Source: Falciphora oryzae (taxonomy: Eukaryota; Ascomycota; Sordariomycetes; Magnaporthales; Magnaporthaceae). From it: a stretch of DNA of 64,000 nucleotides. The DNA is taken from contig JNVV01000028.1 of assembly GCA_000733355.1 (NCBI GenBank), positions 362,239 through 426,238 on the forward strand, given 5' to 3'. Position numbers and translations under genes: made by a program. Within the stretch, counting starts at the first letter, position 1. The number at the start of each line of letters is the position of its first letter. Shown in pieces: positions 1 through 11,187 of this stretch. The notes beneath the pieces were generated by a model. It was not told the origin of the DNA. It ran no database searches and was given only the letters and a program-made list of their open reading frames with translations.

Positions 1-50
1 AGGCGAGCAACAAGATGTAGGCACCCAGTTGCCAGTTTCCCAGCGAGCCT

Positions 51-3000
51 TCACCGCCGGGAGTTCTTGACCCAGAACCTCTCCATGTAGTTCTTCCTCA
101 CAGTCCACATCCTCGCGCGCTTGCCAAACACGTACATGGGCACCGTGGTCAGCATGACGATGAGGTGAATGACGCCCAGGCAGATAAACACCATCTGGCT
201 TCCGTCGGCGACGAGCCAGCGGGTGAAGAAGAGCGAGAAGACCATGCCGTGCAGCACGTTCTTGCAAAAGTTGAGTGCCACCAGCGCCTCGCCGCTGTAT
301 TGGCGGTAGCTGTCCACCACAAACGTGATGGCCGTCGTCGAGCCCATGGAGCAGCCCAGCGAGACGAGCCCAAAGAAGAATGTGGGCACCATCCAGTGCT
401 TGCCCGCCTGCGCCGACCAGCCGAAGCCCACCAGACCGAGCACCGTCGTGATCAGGATTGGCAGCGCCATGATGAGCCGGTACTCGGGCTCGTAGAGGCC
501 GCCGTTGCGTCGTGCCATCTGCATTTATTTGTTATTAGCAAGGCCGAACCGAAGTGGAGGCGAGGTTCGAGGAGCATGAGCAGAGACTTACCGCCTTCAC
601 AATCACGTCCGAGATCTTGCCGGCGACGGCAGTACCAAGGATGCCACCGATGAGCGGCGAGATGTACGTGAGGCCCGTCTGGAGCTCGGTAAAGCGATAC
701 GGCCCTTGAATGAAGACGACGGCAACCGACTGCGACAGAACGACAAGCCAGCCCATGGAGCAGCTATAGACCAGCGCCGCCCAGAGCACGGCGGGGTACG
801 AGAACAGCACGAGCGGCCTAAGGGCCACATGCAGCCAGCTGTCTCGGCTCAGTCGCCCATGGTATGGCCGTAGCTGCTGCGCGAACGTGCGCGCCGGCAT
901 CCCGCGCAGTGCCGTCGTGTACGAGAGCCGCCGTGGATCCCCCGTTGATATGGGCATATCGTAGACCGCCATAACGGACGAGGGTCGCCGCGGCAACCCG
1001 TCCGGCGCCATCGTAAACGTTGACATTGAGCCCATAGAGTCCACTGCGTCCATAGGGAGACTCATTCCAAGAGCCTGCCTCCGCTTCTCATTATCCACAG
1101 TCGCCGTCGGTGTGGACAGTGACGATACTGAGCCCACTGAGCCCATGGGGAGGCTCATTCCAAGAGCCTGCCTCCGCTTCTCATTATCCGACAGCGACGA
1201 TACCGAGTGCACTGAGCCGGCAGGTAGATCCACGCCGAGTGCCTGTAGCCGCCTCTCGATGTCCGCAGCCGCGGCCGCGTCGCTCTGCCATACAACTTCG
1301 TAGTCTTGGTCGTGGTCGGCATCATGGCCCTGATACAGGGGTTGAGGGCGGGTCGGTTGCTTTTCGTTATTGGCCCCCTTGGCGTCACTTGTGTCATTCT
1401 GCTGCGCGTCTTCTGGGTTGTCATTCTTGCTTTCCCATACTATGGCATAGCCGTCGCCAGCGTCCGCTTCCCGGCCCTCGTCGCCAGAGCTCTCCGACTG
1501 CTTCTTCCACACCAGTACATACCCTCCCTCGGGCTGTGTGTTGCTGGGCTGTGCGCCGCCAGGCTGTGCGCCGCCGGGTCGTTGGGCCTGTTCGTCATTC
1601 TGTTGCTGATCGCCCTGCTGCATGCCGCCGGACTGGCCATCAATCTGGTCGCAAAAGGCCTTGAGCTCCGGACTAATCGGCAAGCTGGGAAAGCGGGACT
1701 GCCTCTCACCAGCAGCACCGCTGCCAGAGGACCGCGCGCCCTGGCTGCTTCCATAGTCGGATGAGCGAGACGGGTTTGCCGCAGCAGCCTTGTGGCCTGG
1801 CTTGCCTCTGCTCGAGCTGCTGCTGTCATCCTCGTCCGCGGGCTCGCCCGGAGGGGTCCTCGGCGTCCACCCCGGCATCATTTGCCATATGGAGTATTTG
1901 CTGTTGTAGTTGTCGAGGCTCCGACACATCTCGCGAGGGCTTTGGCGCACCGCAGGCCTTGGTGGTATGACGGGGAAGCCGGCGACCGTGTCGGGACCGC
2001 TGCTGTGGTCTATTTCCATGCCGCGAACATGTACCACTCTAGATTTTCTACCATCGAGAATCATGAAGTAACCATGGTCGTGAGAGTGAGTACGTCGGGA
2101 TGATTTGAGACCGGAGCGATGGCGCCCACGGTTCATCGGGATCAGCGATACCTCTTCGTCTGCAGGCTGGGCCGAAGAAGACCGATGTACCGGGGCAGGA
2201 GGGACTAGGGTACTGCCGGACACGAGGGAACTCTTTCTGGAGTCTGCAGGCTGGATGGTACTGCCGGACACGAGGGAATCCCTTCTGGAGTCTGCAGGCT
2301 GGATGGTACTGCCGGACACGAGGGAATCCCTTCTGGAGTCCTCGGCTGTTACCACAGCAGTTTCCGAGGCCGCTGAGTTGGTCCGGTCACCGGGGTAGTA
2401 GGGAGGGTCGGCGAAGTGAGCGCGTCTATCCCTCTTATCGACAAATGAGGGCGTAAACACTTCTTCGAGCTCTTTTGGCGATCTCGGGGGGGTGCCTCTC
2501 GTAGAGCCAGGGGCCGACGGAGAGAAGACGCCCGACCTGAAACTCGCGACACTCGAAAGTCTGCGAGCCAGCGTCGAAGACCACGATGGCGATTCTTGCT
2601 TTGGCGCCCGGCTTCGGTCCCAGAAGGACTCTGGCACAAAGAAGAAGAGCAGAGCGCCACAGAAGACGAGCACTATGGTAACGATCCTGCATGCGAAAAA
2701 GGCAGCCTTGTTAGTGGTACGTCCGGGAGTGGCCTGCGCCAAGGTGAAAGGAGCCGACTCACCAGAACACCCATCGCCAGTCAAGGCTCTGTATGATGGC
2801 GGCACTGACGAGCGGGATGATGTTTTTGCCGCCCATAAGCAGTAGGGTGTAGGTGCCAATGCGAAAAGCCTTCTCGTGCAGGAAGAAGATCTCGCCAATG
2901 GTGGCGCCTGGGAGGCATTCGACGGGGCTGACCGCCACGCCCTGGAAGACGCGGGCGATGACGAGTGAGGCGAAGTTCAGGGACAGAGCACACCAGATGG

Positions 3001-3644
3001 AGCAGGCGATGATGGCGACGGCACTACCGAGATACACCGTCCGCTTTCCGTAGAGAATGGCCGTTGGGGAAGCAATGACCGAACCGACTCCCAAGCCCAG
3101 CATGTACATGCCTGTGGTGAGAGAAACATCGGCAATCTCGACGTGGTACTGCGGCGAGACGTTGGTATTAGCCAGGGTAGCGGAAGGGAGTAAGATGATA
3201 GTGAGAACAGCACATCTCACCTCTTCCGCGATGGCAGGAAAGCCGGTGGCCAGCAACGGAGTCAAGCCACCGCCAACCATGCAGTAGAGCCCGACCGAGA
3301 TCAAGGCAAGATCCCGTCGCCACGAGGGCCAGTTCAGGGGGTCGTTGGCCGATTCCTCGGGTTGTGGGTCCAGGATCATCAACCCGTCACTCGTTCTCTT
3401 GGGCGGCGCGCCCCTGCCACGCCCCCGTGGAGGGTCGGCAAATCCCCAGGGGATCCCCGTGGGCAGCGTGGAGGCGGAGCTCCTTCGTGGGATACTCCAC
3501 AGGCCCAGCGGTTCGTCGTGGTCTCTAGCCAGCAGACGTACAGTGCCTAGGGGATTGGGCGTGTCAGGGAGTCTGCGTTAATGGCTTCCGGTGCTCAGGG
3601 ACGGGCTTACCGGGGACGTCAACAGTTTCTCTGTCGTTCAGCAT
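51..3644 (-). CDS. MFS transporter (fungal DHA1/HOL-like) with very long central loop
   Basis: Five exons by eye: 3611-3644, 3221-3546, 2763-3148, 592-2686 and 51-518. All introns are GT-AG (64-76 nt) and the sum is 1102 codons plus stop. The spliced start gives a short leader with the VPGTV motif common in this fungal group. Exons 2-3 encode TM1-6, including a DPLNWPSWRRDL stretch before TM1. Exon 4 carries TM7-8 and the last exon TM9-12, opening with RRNGGLYEPEYRL, a motif seen in fungal HOL-like drug/H+ antiporters. Between TM6 (about residue 268) and TM7 (about 870) lies a hydrophilic loop of some 600 residues, rich in Ser, Asp, Gln and Gly with internal repeats. The usual loop is far shorter. 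Substrate unknown; plasma-membrane efflux or uptake is inferred from the family only. Confidence 0.87.
1030..1260 (-). repeat. Degenerate in-frame repeat coding NEKRRQALGMSLPM
   Basis: Three imperfect copies of a coding repeat lie inside the MFS loop. Two read NEKRRQALGMSLPM and are nearly identical in DNA (around 1050-1100 and 1150-1190). A third, more diverged copy near 1205-1260 reads ERRLQALGVDLPAGSV. Copies are separated by Ser/Val-rich segments and stay in frame. Confidence 0.7.
2205..2345 (-). repeat. 48-bp in-frame tandem repeat in MFS loop
   Basis: Three direct copies of a 48-bp unit encode a 16-residue Ser-rich repeat with core DSRRDSLVSGSTIQPA. The last two copies are almost identical in DNA. 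RRDSL and RKSSL fit basophilic kinase sites (R-x-x-S type), so the repeat may be a phosphorylation array; that is inference. Confidence 0.75.
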
Positions 3645-5406
3645 GCCGAGAGCCCATCTCGGAGGGGTATCCTCGGATGCGGTCATTGTCACTGTGATTT
3701 CCGGCGTTTCTCTCCAGATCAAGTCGGAAAGGCCTTCCAGCAGTTTCCAGATGGCGTTCCGGTGCCTGACATTCAGAGCTGCTCAAAGGGTAGGACAGGT
3801 GGTACAGGAGCTGGATGTGGCTGGTCTGAAAGGAGCTGGTCTGAAAGGAGGTGGAAAAGGAGTCAAGGACAGGTATCGTGGCAGCGAGAGATCGAGGAAA
3901 ACGGCGGTGCCTGTGGGCAGATCGATAGAGCTGTGGAATAGCTGGTAGACTACCTAGTAGGAATGATAGACTGGGCTTCGATGGAAGGTATCCCAGATGT
4001 TGCATAATAGTTCGATAGGGTGTGTGCAGTTCAAGGAGAGCGACTGGTTATTGCTGATGAGGGGTCGATGGTGATGTTGTTGGAACCACGTTTGGGTGAC
4101 GGGTGTTGTTGGAAGTCTGGGAACTTTGGTCAGAGACCGAGGCCGCGCGCAGGTGTTCGTTGATCCGACCACGCACGACCGGCGTGCTGTTGCGATGGAA
4201 GGCTCAAGGCACCATGGCTGCCCAGGCCGTCGGTCTTTCCCCTCGAGGCAGGCCCCCCTCCAGCACGCGAGTGCACCCGCGCGAGGAGATTCTCATGACG
4301 GCAGGTGTTGTCTTGGCATGAGATCGGAATCTGGGGAGGGCAGCAGCGAGCTGCAAGGAGGAGCGCCCACGAACGGACGTAAAGGATGGCCCGGCAGGGT
4401 CATTGAAAAGAGCAGGACACACCTTCCCATATAGCAATGGAGCTAGCTTTGTCTATTGCCTGCCTCGTTGCAAGCTTGACCGGGCGGTCGAGACGCATTG
4501 CGGCAACTGCCAAACGAGCCATTGTGTTTTGAGATTGAAACGGAGGAAGGCAGGACGTCGAGGAGCGCTACTCTCCATGATCCGCCCCGAGAAGCCGGCG
4601 GGTAGAAACATGACTGTACCTACTAAGATACTACAGACGTATATATGAGGCGAGATAGAGAACGAGGGGTTGGAAACCGCAAAGCTAATCTGAGCGGGAT
4701 GACTCCAGTCCGGTCCACTCGTCATCAGCGCCTCAGAGATTGGGTTTATCACCCGATTGAGGAAGGCTGCGGCGGCTTGGACTGTCCAGTTGACTGGCAG
4801 GCTCTTGGGCTCATCTGATGATTGTGACATAATTGTTCGTCGGCCTGGAAGCATCTGGTGTTCGTGTGTGTTCGAGAAAAATCCAGGGTGGATGCTCTCC
4901 GAGAACGGAGGTCAAAGACACAATACCAGGCACAGGCACACCTCATAGGCAGGTTGAATATTCTGCTAGCCTCAAATATCCCGCTTGAATAGCCGAGGCT
5001 ATTAATGAGGGGATCAGATTCATCACTATTGCGAGTTTCAATGGCTGCCTGGTTGCTCGTTTTCGTTTGCTCTCGAGTTTTGGCGCTAGTCGAGGAGCGA
5101 ATTTTGGATGTCGTGAAATATCTATCCCCTTCCGTGCACCGTGCTGTCAGTGCCCAGACAGGCCGGGGTCCCCCGATGATATCATCCTCGGCCCCTAGCA
5201 TCTACCCAGGGTGGATCCAGGCAAGCCACTTCAGCTGTCAGGGGTGAAAAAGCTTGGATGCGTGGTGCACAGGCGGTGATCAAAGTATCGAACTGCCTTA
5301 CTCTCTCTTCCTTTGAACCACATCAACATCCATAGAGGTACCAAACAATCCACGGAGAACAAACCTTTCAGGACCGTGCGTGCAGCCTAAAAAAAAAAAA
5401 AAACCG
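3645..5406. other. Intergenic, no supported gene
   Basis: Divergent spacer between the MFS transporter (-) and the thioredoxin-like gene (+). Open frames here are short, mutually overlapping and of atypical composition. I see no conserved motif, tRNA or repeat. It must contain both promoters. A 15-A run lies at 5389-5403, immediately before the next start codon. Confidence 0.6.
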
Positions 5407-6072
5407 ATGGCTATTTTCTCCGTCCGCCCATTGGGCCTCGTGGCATGGAGCGCATGCAGCCTTCCGAAGCCGAAGATACACAACAGTAGCTTTGTTTCCG
5501 CCGCGACCTTCTCAACCTCGCGCCCGCGGAAGGCAAAGAACCAGATCTTTTCTCCGTACGTCCGTGTGTTGTCCACACATACGCGCGTGCCACTGCGCAC
5601 AAACAAGTATAAACTTACCGAAAAATCACATCGTAGAATCCGCAACCCAGATACCTTCAACACCCACATCCTCCTCTCCTCCTCGGCCCGAACCCCGCTC
5701 GTGACCCTGTGGACCACGAGCTGGTGCCCCAGCTACAAGGCCATCGCTCCTCTGCTACAAAACATCGTCGAGTCTGGCGTCGGCGAGGCCGAGGGTGGCG
5801 TCGCCTTCGCGCCCGTCGAATTCGACAGCCCGGACATGCAGAAGGCCAACCTGGCCCTCGACTACATGATCACCAGCGTCCCCACCCTCCTCAGCTTCGA
5901 CGGCGTCGAGGCCCAGCTCGAGACCAAGGTCGTCGATGGCAGGCTGCTGGCCGACAGGGCCTTCCTCGAGAACTGGGTCCGCGCTGAGGCCCTCAGGCAC
6001 GGCGGCCGCGGTGGCGGCGGAGGCTTGCCGGAGTTGAGCTTCTTTGGTGGGCTGTTCGGCGGCTCCAAGTGA
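5407..6072 (+). CDS. Thioredoxin-like protein, probably mitochondrial
   Basis: Two exons, 5407-5555 and 5637-6072. The 81-nt GTACGT...TAG intron keeps frame, so an unspliced reading is also open, but removing it joins NQIFSP to IRNPDTF as in the fungal family I recall. The product is 194 residues. An upstream in-frame ATG at 5380 would add a poly-Lys leader read from the A run, so 5407 is preferred. The Arg/Ser/Ala-rich N-terminus looks like a mitochondrial presequence. A thioredoxin fold is suggested by LVTLWTTSWCPSYK (about residues 71-84), a cis-Pro-like SVPTLLSF, and a Gly-rich C-terminus. The active-site pair is atypical: C80 is present but the second Cys of CxxC is Tyr83. A redox role is inferred and may be lost or monothiol. 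Confidence 0.78.
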   Translation: MAIFSVRPLGLVAWSACSLPKPKIHNSSFVSAATFSTSRPRKAKNQIFSPYVRVLSTHTRVPLRTNKYKLTEKSHRRIRNPDTFNTHILLSSSARTPLVTLWTTSWCPSYKAIAPLLQNIVESGVGEAEGGVAFAPVEFDSPDMQKANLALDYMITSVPTLLSFDGVEAQLETKVVDGRLLADRAFLENWVRAEALRHGGRGGGGGLPELSFFGGLFGGSK

Positions 6073-6431
6073 GGCGCTGCAGCTCCCCGCATAGGGGCAC
6101 AATGAGAGATCCAGCAACCAAACAAAACACGCCATCCTTGCTCATCAGATCCATCACCGCCAGTTGAAAACACGGTTGCATTCAAAGTCGTTATCTGTCG
6201 TTTTCATCAGGGAATCCAACCCGCCCGACCCGAAACCAGCTTCGTCAAGCACATGAAAGCGAAACGGCAGCGTGCAACCTTGAAACACCGCACCAGGAAA
6301 GCAAAGGTGGGAAGGCAGTCGAAGAGTTCTGTCGCTTTGACGATCGCCGTTGGATAAACGAGGAAGAGAGAACATGGGAGAGGAATGATGGGAGAGCAAG
6401 AGCCAGCACGGCCACGGCCCGGATCCCGCCA
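6073..6431. other. Convergent 3' spacer
   Basis: Shared 3' region between two converging genes. No gene is seen; it holds the 3' UTRs and polyadenylation signals of both neighbours. Confidence 0.6.
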
Positions 6432-6954
6432 TCAGGAGGGGGTGTAGTAGAAGACCTCCTCGATAGGCTTCCACCACGACGGCTCGCCGGCCTCGCTGCT
6501 CTGCGCTCCCGGCACAAGAGACTCCTGCCAGCCGTCTGTCATCTTCCACCAGTCGCGCACCCTGGGGTTCTCCCGCATCTTCTCCATGTCGCCGGCGTAA
6601 TCGTACCCGACGTATTTGAAAGAAGCGAAGAGGATGTTGGATCCCTCGTCGTGGAATATGCTGTCTGAGCCGGGGCATCAGCAAAGAAGTAATAAGGGAA
6701 AAAAAAAGTCGGGGCTGGGGGAACCTACAGTCGACGATGTTGCAGGCCTTTATTTGAGCCAAGACCTCAGGCCAGACCTTGGCATGGACCTCCTTGTACT
6801 CCTCCCGGTGCTCGGGCTTGAGCTTGACAATCTGGGCAAACCGCCGGCCCGGGTTACGCCTTTTAGCCTGCGTCGTCGGCGACAGCGGGTCCTCGCCGGG
6901 TCCGGTTGGCGAGGTGGCTGTTGGCAGCTGGACGGTGGTCGGCTTGCTCCACAT
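6432..6954 (-). CDS. L-rhamnose mutarotase (RhaM family)
   Basis: Two exons, 6729-6954 and 6432-6664, with a 64-nt GT-AG intron; product 152 residues. It interconverts alpha and beta anomers of L-rhamnose. Family hallmarks: EEYKEVH (Y53, H57, aligning with the catalytic Tyr/His of the E. coli enzyme), VWPEVL, the junction-spanning NIVDYSIF created only by splicing, FASFKYVGY, RVRDWWKMTDGWQ, and the C-terminal EEVFYYTPS. The bacterial enzyme is about 104 residues; this one has an extra N-terminal extension of about 37 residues rich in Pro/Thr. No other rhamnose catabolic gene is adjacent, which is usual for fungi. Confidence 0.92.
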
Positions 6955-9367
6955 CCTAGCTGGCCCTTGTCCTCGGTCGTCTCTGCTTGATTTTTATATG
7001 GTCTCTGGACGAGTCTCTCTCGTCTCGCGTCTGGGGAGCCGAAGCTGGGAACACGCCACTGGGGAATGGTCCCCCGCAGGCTTTCTCCCCGCGCAGAGAG
7101 ACCTTTTGCGCTGCGCTGAGCTGACTTGAGAGCAAGAGGGCTGGCTGTTGGAGAGTCCGGATCAGCCGTGAGCAAAGAAGAGAGGTTTCTGATGTCAGGG
7201 ATTTCACCCAACCCACGAAAGGGGAGGGAAATGTGGCCGACTTGTGTGTCGCGTGAGGGCTTTTGGGGGAGTTTAAGAGGAGAAGGAAATAAGAATACCA
7301 AATACGGCGCGGATAAAGCTGGTACCAGATTCGGGCAAGCTGCCGGCGAGATGGTGGGGAGGGGGCACCAAGGGGCTTGATCCAGACCGTTGGCGCTGGG
7401 GTCGAGTGGAACGGCTCTCGCTTGGGCCAAACCGCGACTGCAACGGGGCCTTCTTTCTTGCCTTTCCTTCTTTGCTTATCCAAAAAAAAAAAAAAAAAAA
7501 AAAAAACCGGGCGAGGAGAAAGGAGCAATAAACGAGACGTGGGAGCCCAGAGCAGACGGTTGCGGATTCGGGGCAGTAAGCCAGGAACGCAACACGCGGT
7601 CTCCGAAAGACGGACCCAAGACTAAGGTAGTGACAGGAGCTACGTTGACGCCCCCGTTTCGTCCAGGCGGCGGGAGGATGCCAACGGGAGTCCGGAGGCA
7701 GGGTGGGAAGCTTTTTCGTGAGGGGTAGGGATGGAGCTCTGCTAGTGGCCGGAAGCTGTCTGCTCCCTGCTGGCAGCCGGGCAAGCTTTGCTGGGACCAA
7801 AGAAGTGCGGCGAGGTGTCGAGGTGGGGGAGAAGCAGCGAAGCGGGCGAAACGATGCAGGGCGCTTAGAAGAGGGCGGGCGGGCGGGCGGGCGGCGTGCT
7901 GCCTTGGAAATGCTTGTGCACGACCAACAACTGGCTCTTTGATGTGGTGTCCTTGTGTTGTCGGGCGCAGGTACGGTCCGTGTCGGGCGGCGGTTCGATC
8001 CACTCGCAAACAAACGGGCGGGCCCCAAAGACGTCGAGCGTAGCACGGGCAGGTAGCACGATCTCGGACGACGATGCCCTGCTTCAATGTTGTAGAGTCG
8101 GAGCGAGCAATGGGCGAAGGCGGAAGGCGGCATAGAAATAGAAACGCACCGAGAATTCAAAAGACGTCGGGGTAGTAGGAAGAATGGACGTGTGGTATTT
8201 ATAAAAACAGAAGAGATGGAAATACAGTCCCCTCCATCTCAGCGCGCCCTAACCTTGGCGCCGGAAGCAGCGGAACCACAAGGCCACCTCCCCCACGCCG
8301 TTGTCGGGGGATCCTGTGCTGTTTTTACAAATCCGATTATTCCCATCATGGTTCACTCACGCGGCCTTTACGAGCGAGGAATGGGTGATCCCTCCATTCG
8401 TTCACTTGACCGAGTTGGGAATTTGCATCGGCCAGGGAGTAGGCGCTCGGGTCGTACATGCTCATAAGCTGCCGAGACGTGCGCACAAGGAGCCACTGCA
8501 GGCATCCCTACATGGATGGGGGCGGGCTTGTGTTGCCCGCATCTTCAGCCTCATTGATCCCCGCCAGGGTCAGCCCCAGTCTCGCTGGGCTTTTGTGCAG
8601 TGCATAGGAGCTTGCGCAGATTGCGTGCGACGCACAGCACGCCCACATGCGCTGGACTTGGCCATCGTCCGAGTCTGCTTGCGAGGCACAGAGCACCACC
8701 TCCACCGGCCGGCCATGTACTATGCCCAGTGTCCAAAACAACAACACATTCATAACACCCCGACGATTGCAGAGCAAGGCAGGTCTGCGCGAGATTATTT
8801 ATACAAAACACACGCAACGGAGCACATATAATCGGGCACGCCTAGCTGCCCACCTCATTACTTCCATCCCGTGAAACCTCCGCCATATACGAAAAAGAGA
8901 CGAACATGTCTTGCAATGACTGACCCGCTGTGACGTTTGTTTGCATTCTTCCATGCTTCCCGTCTGTGTTCTTCCCCTCGCCGTCAATACCGATGAGTTT
9001 GCATCTTTTGAACCTTGATCTTTCCGTGAAAATCCCCAGACATAAAGAAACGCCCAGAAAGGGACATGGAGTTACGACAGAGAAAAGGAGACAGAGACAG
9101 GCGGGGATTGGGGCGCCGTCATTCCGATCAACGCGACGTAAAATGAGATTCGTCCGGGCAGGCCGTTATTCGGATTACAAGGATATGTGTTGGTCGTATC
9201 CCGTACAACATGATAAATAAAACAGACAGCCATGCTTGGTAGAATAGAGGGCTCCAACGCCCGTCCTGTAAGCACGCTCGGAAGGGGTAACGTTGCGTGA
9301 AACGGTGCGAGCGTCGAGCTTGCGCTCGTCGGGAGCAATATAAAAACATGGCGTCTCGCGTCTTCGC
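6955..9367. other. Intergenic, no supported gene; poly-A run
   Basis: A 2.4-kb spacer upstream of the mutarotase and downstream of GDT1. It contains a 25-A run (7482-7506) and a short GGGC microsatellite near 7875-7892. Open frames are shadows or low complexity. I found no RNA gene. Confidence 0.55.
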
Positions 9368-11187
9368 TTATTTGTAGAAGGCCTCGATGAAGTAGATCAA
9401 GGCAAACACGAGGAAGGCAATGGCGCCGCCCACAGTAACTGTTACGGGGTGGACGTGCGTTAGCGGACGTGAAAAGAGCTTCGAGCGTAGGGACAAGACA
9501 GCCAAGAAACAAGAACATGACAAACATACCAACTTTAAGGCTGACCCGCCCCGCGATGGCCCTCCCGCCGATGACGGCAACACCAGTGCAGCAAGCGTGA
9601 CCCAGCACGGCACCGAGCGTGACCCACCAGTAGTCCTGGCCCGCCGCCATAGCGATGGTAGCGATCTGGCTGCGGTCGCCCCACTCGCCCAGGAAGGTCA
9701 TGACGAACGTCTGCACCCAGGCCGGGCTGAGCAAGAGGGAGAGCAGATTGTTGAGCCCCGCCAGCGCCGACCCGATGGCGCCACCGCTGGCCCCGGAGCC
9801 GCCACCGCCCCGCCGCCTCGACGGGCTGCGACTCCGGCTGCGCGACGACGACGGGCTCCGCGGTGGCGTAGGGAAGCGAGAGTTCTTAGACCTAGACTTG
9901 CGTTCGCCACCGCCCATTCCCATCTCGAGGGCGTACGGGGAGACCGAACCGCGCCTGCGGCCCTGCTTCCGGGCCAGGTTCTCCTTCTCCTCAAGTTCGT
10001 GCTCGACCTCCTGCATCTCAGCCGTGACACCCTCGTCGGGGCTCATGGCCATGCCCTCGCGCAGGAGACGGAGACCAAAGATGAGGAAGAGGCCTGCGGC
10101 CATGAAGTTGGTCAGGCGCTTGGGCAGCAGCGACGGCACCGTGTGACCCATGACAGCCGAGAGGACCGTCATGGTGATCAATGCGGCGAATGCGGCCGTG
10201 AAGACGACGAGCCGGTCGTGCTTCATGGCCATGAGTGCTGCCACCAGGAAGGTCTTGTCGCCGACCTCGGAGAAGAGGATCATGGTGAGGGAGAGGAAGA
10301 AGGAATGGAGGGGGCGGATAACGCCGCTCTCCTCGGTTGCGAGCTTGGGAGTCTTGCCCACAGCAGGTGCCGTCTTGGTGTTGCCCTTGGTCAAGTCAAG
10401 ATGGTCCTTGTGGACAGAGTCTGGCAGTGGAGGGTTCTTGTCGTGTGTCTTGCCTGGAAGGTCGCTCGGTTTCTGGCACAGCAAAGAACGGGTTAGTTAG
10501 CAAAGCGCAAGAGCGAGGAAGAGGTACCAAGGAATACCGATGCTGTTCAGCATATCGCATTTGACGTACCCCCAGGCCGCTGACATCGTCGGGTGAGTCC
10601 GCTTTGCCCCTATCCTTGGTGGACTTTTCCTTCTCCTTGGACGACTTGTCCTTGGGGTCCTTCTTGGAGGGCTGGCCGCTTAGGATCTTCTCCTGCTCGC
10701 TGTGGGGCAGCGGCGGCGCGGCCTTGGGGGTCTCAGGCTTGTTCTCGACTTTCTCGCCAGTCTGACCCTCCTTGGCCTTGCGTTGTTTGTCCTTCTCGGA
10801 CACGCCACCGGTTGTGCCCGTGGTGCCGTGCTTGGGCTGGGCCCGGTTCTTGTCGTCCATCACGCCGTCGTTGGACTCGGGGATCTTCTTGCCATCGACG
10901 ACCGTTGGGTCCTTGGGCCGGTCCTTAAGCGGCGGAAGGTCCTTTGACGTGCTCTTCTCCTTGTCTTTCCTCAAGTTCTCAATGTCGACAAAGGGCCCCT
11001 GATGAGGCCTCCCGTCCTTGCCGTCGACGGGCGCATCCTTGGTGCCGGACTTGACATTATCATTCGTGCTCGGCGGGGCGGCGACTGATTTATCCGCGGC
11101 GTCTGCTGTGCCTGCGGCGAGGGCGGCGGATATGGCAAGGGAGGAAAGCAGAAGGAAGAGCGGCGATCGTGGATTCCGGAGCCTCAT
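9368..11187 (-). CDS. GDT1: GDT1/TMEM165 (UPF0016) Golgi Ca2+/Mn2+ transporter
   Basis: Three exons, 10570-11187, 9530-10472 and 9368-9438, with introns of 97 and 91 nt; product 543 residues. The family moves Ca2+/Mn2+ into the Golgi lumen in exchange for H+ and supports glycosylation. Residues 1 to about 30 form a signal peptide. A long Lys/Asp/Ser-rich segment follows, then two UPF0016 halves with signature motifs EVGDKT (275-280) and EWGDRS (469-474). They are linked by an acidic coiled stretch and an Arg-Ser-rich loop. The last exon encodes the final helix ending IYFIEAFYK. The N-terminal charged region and SR-rich loop are longer than in yeast Gdt1. An acceptor beside the GCTAACTAAC branch point supports intron 1. 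Confidence 0.93.

Noticed and set aside
4096..4434. 112-codon plus-strand ORF upstream of the thioredoxin-like gene
   Set aside because: No conserved motif, overlaps equally long frames on both strands, and lacks splice or start context.
9420..10496. 358-codon open frame antisense to GDT1
   Set aside because: High-GC antisense shadow: its composition (His/Arg/Glu-rich) mirrors the coding strand and it has no family features.
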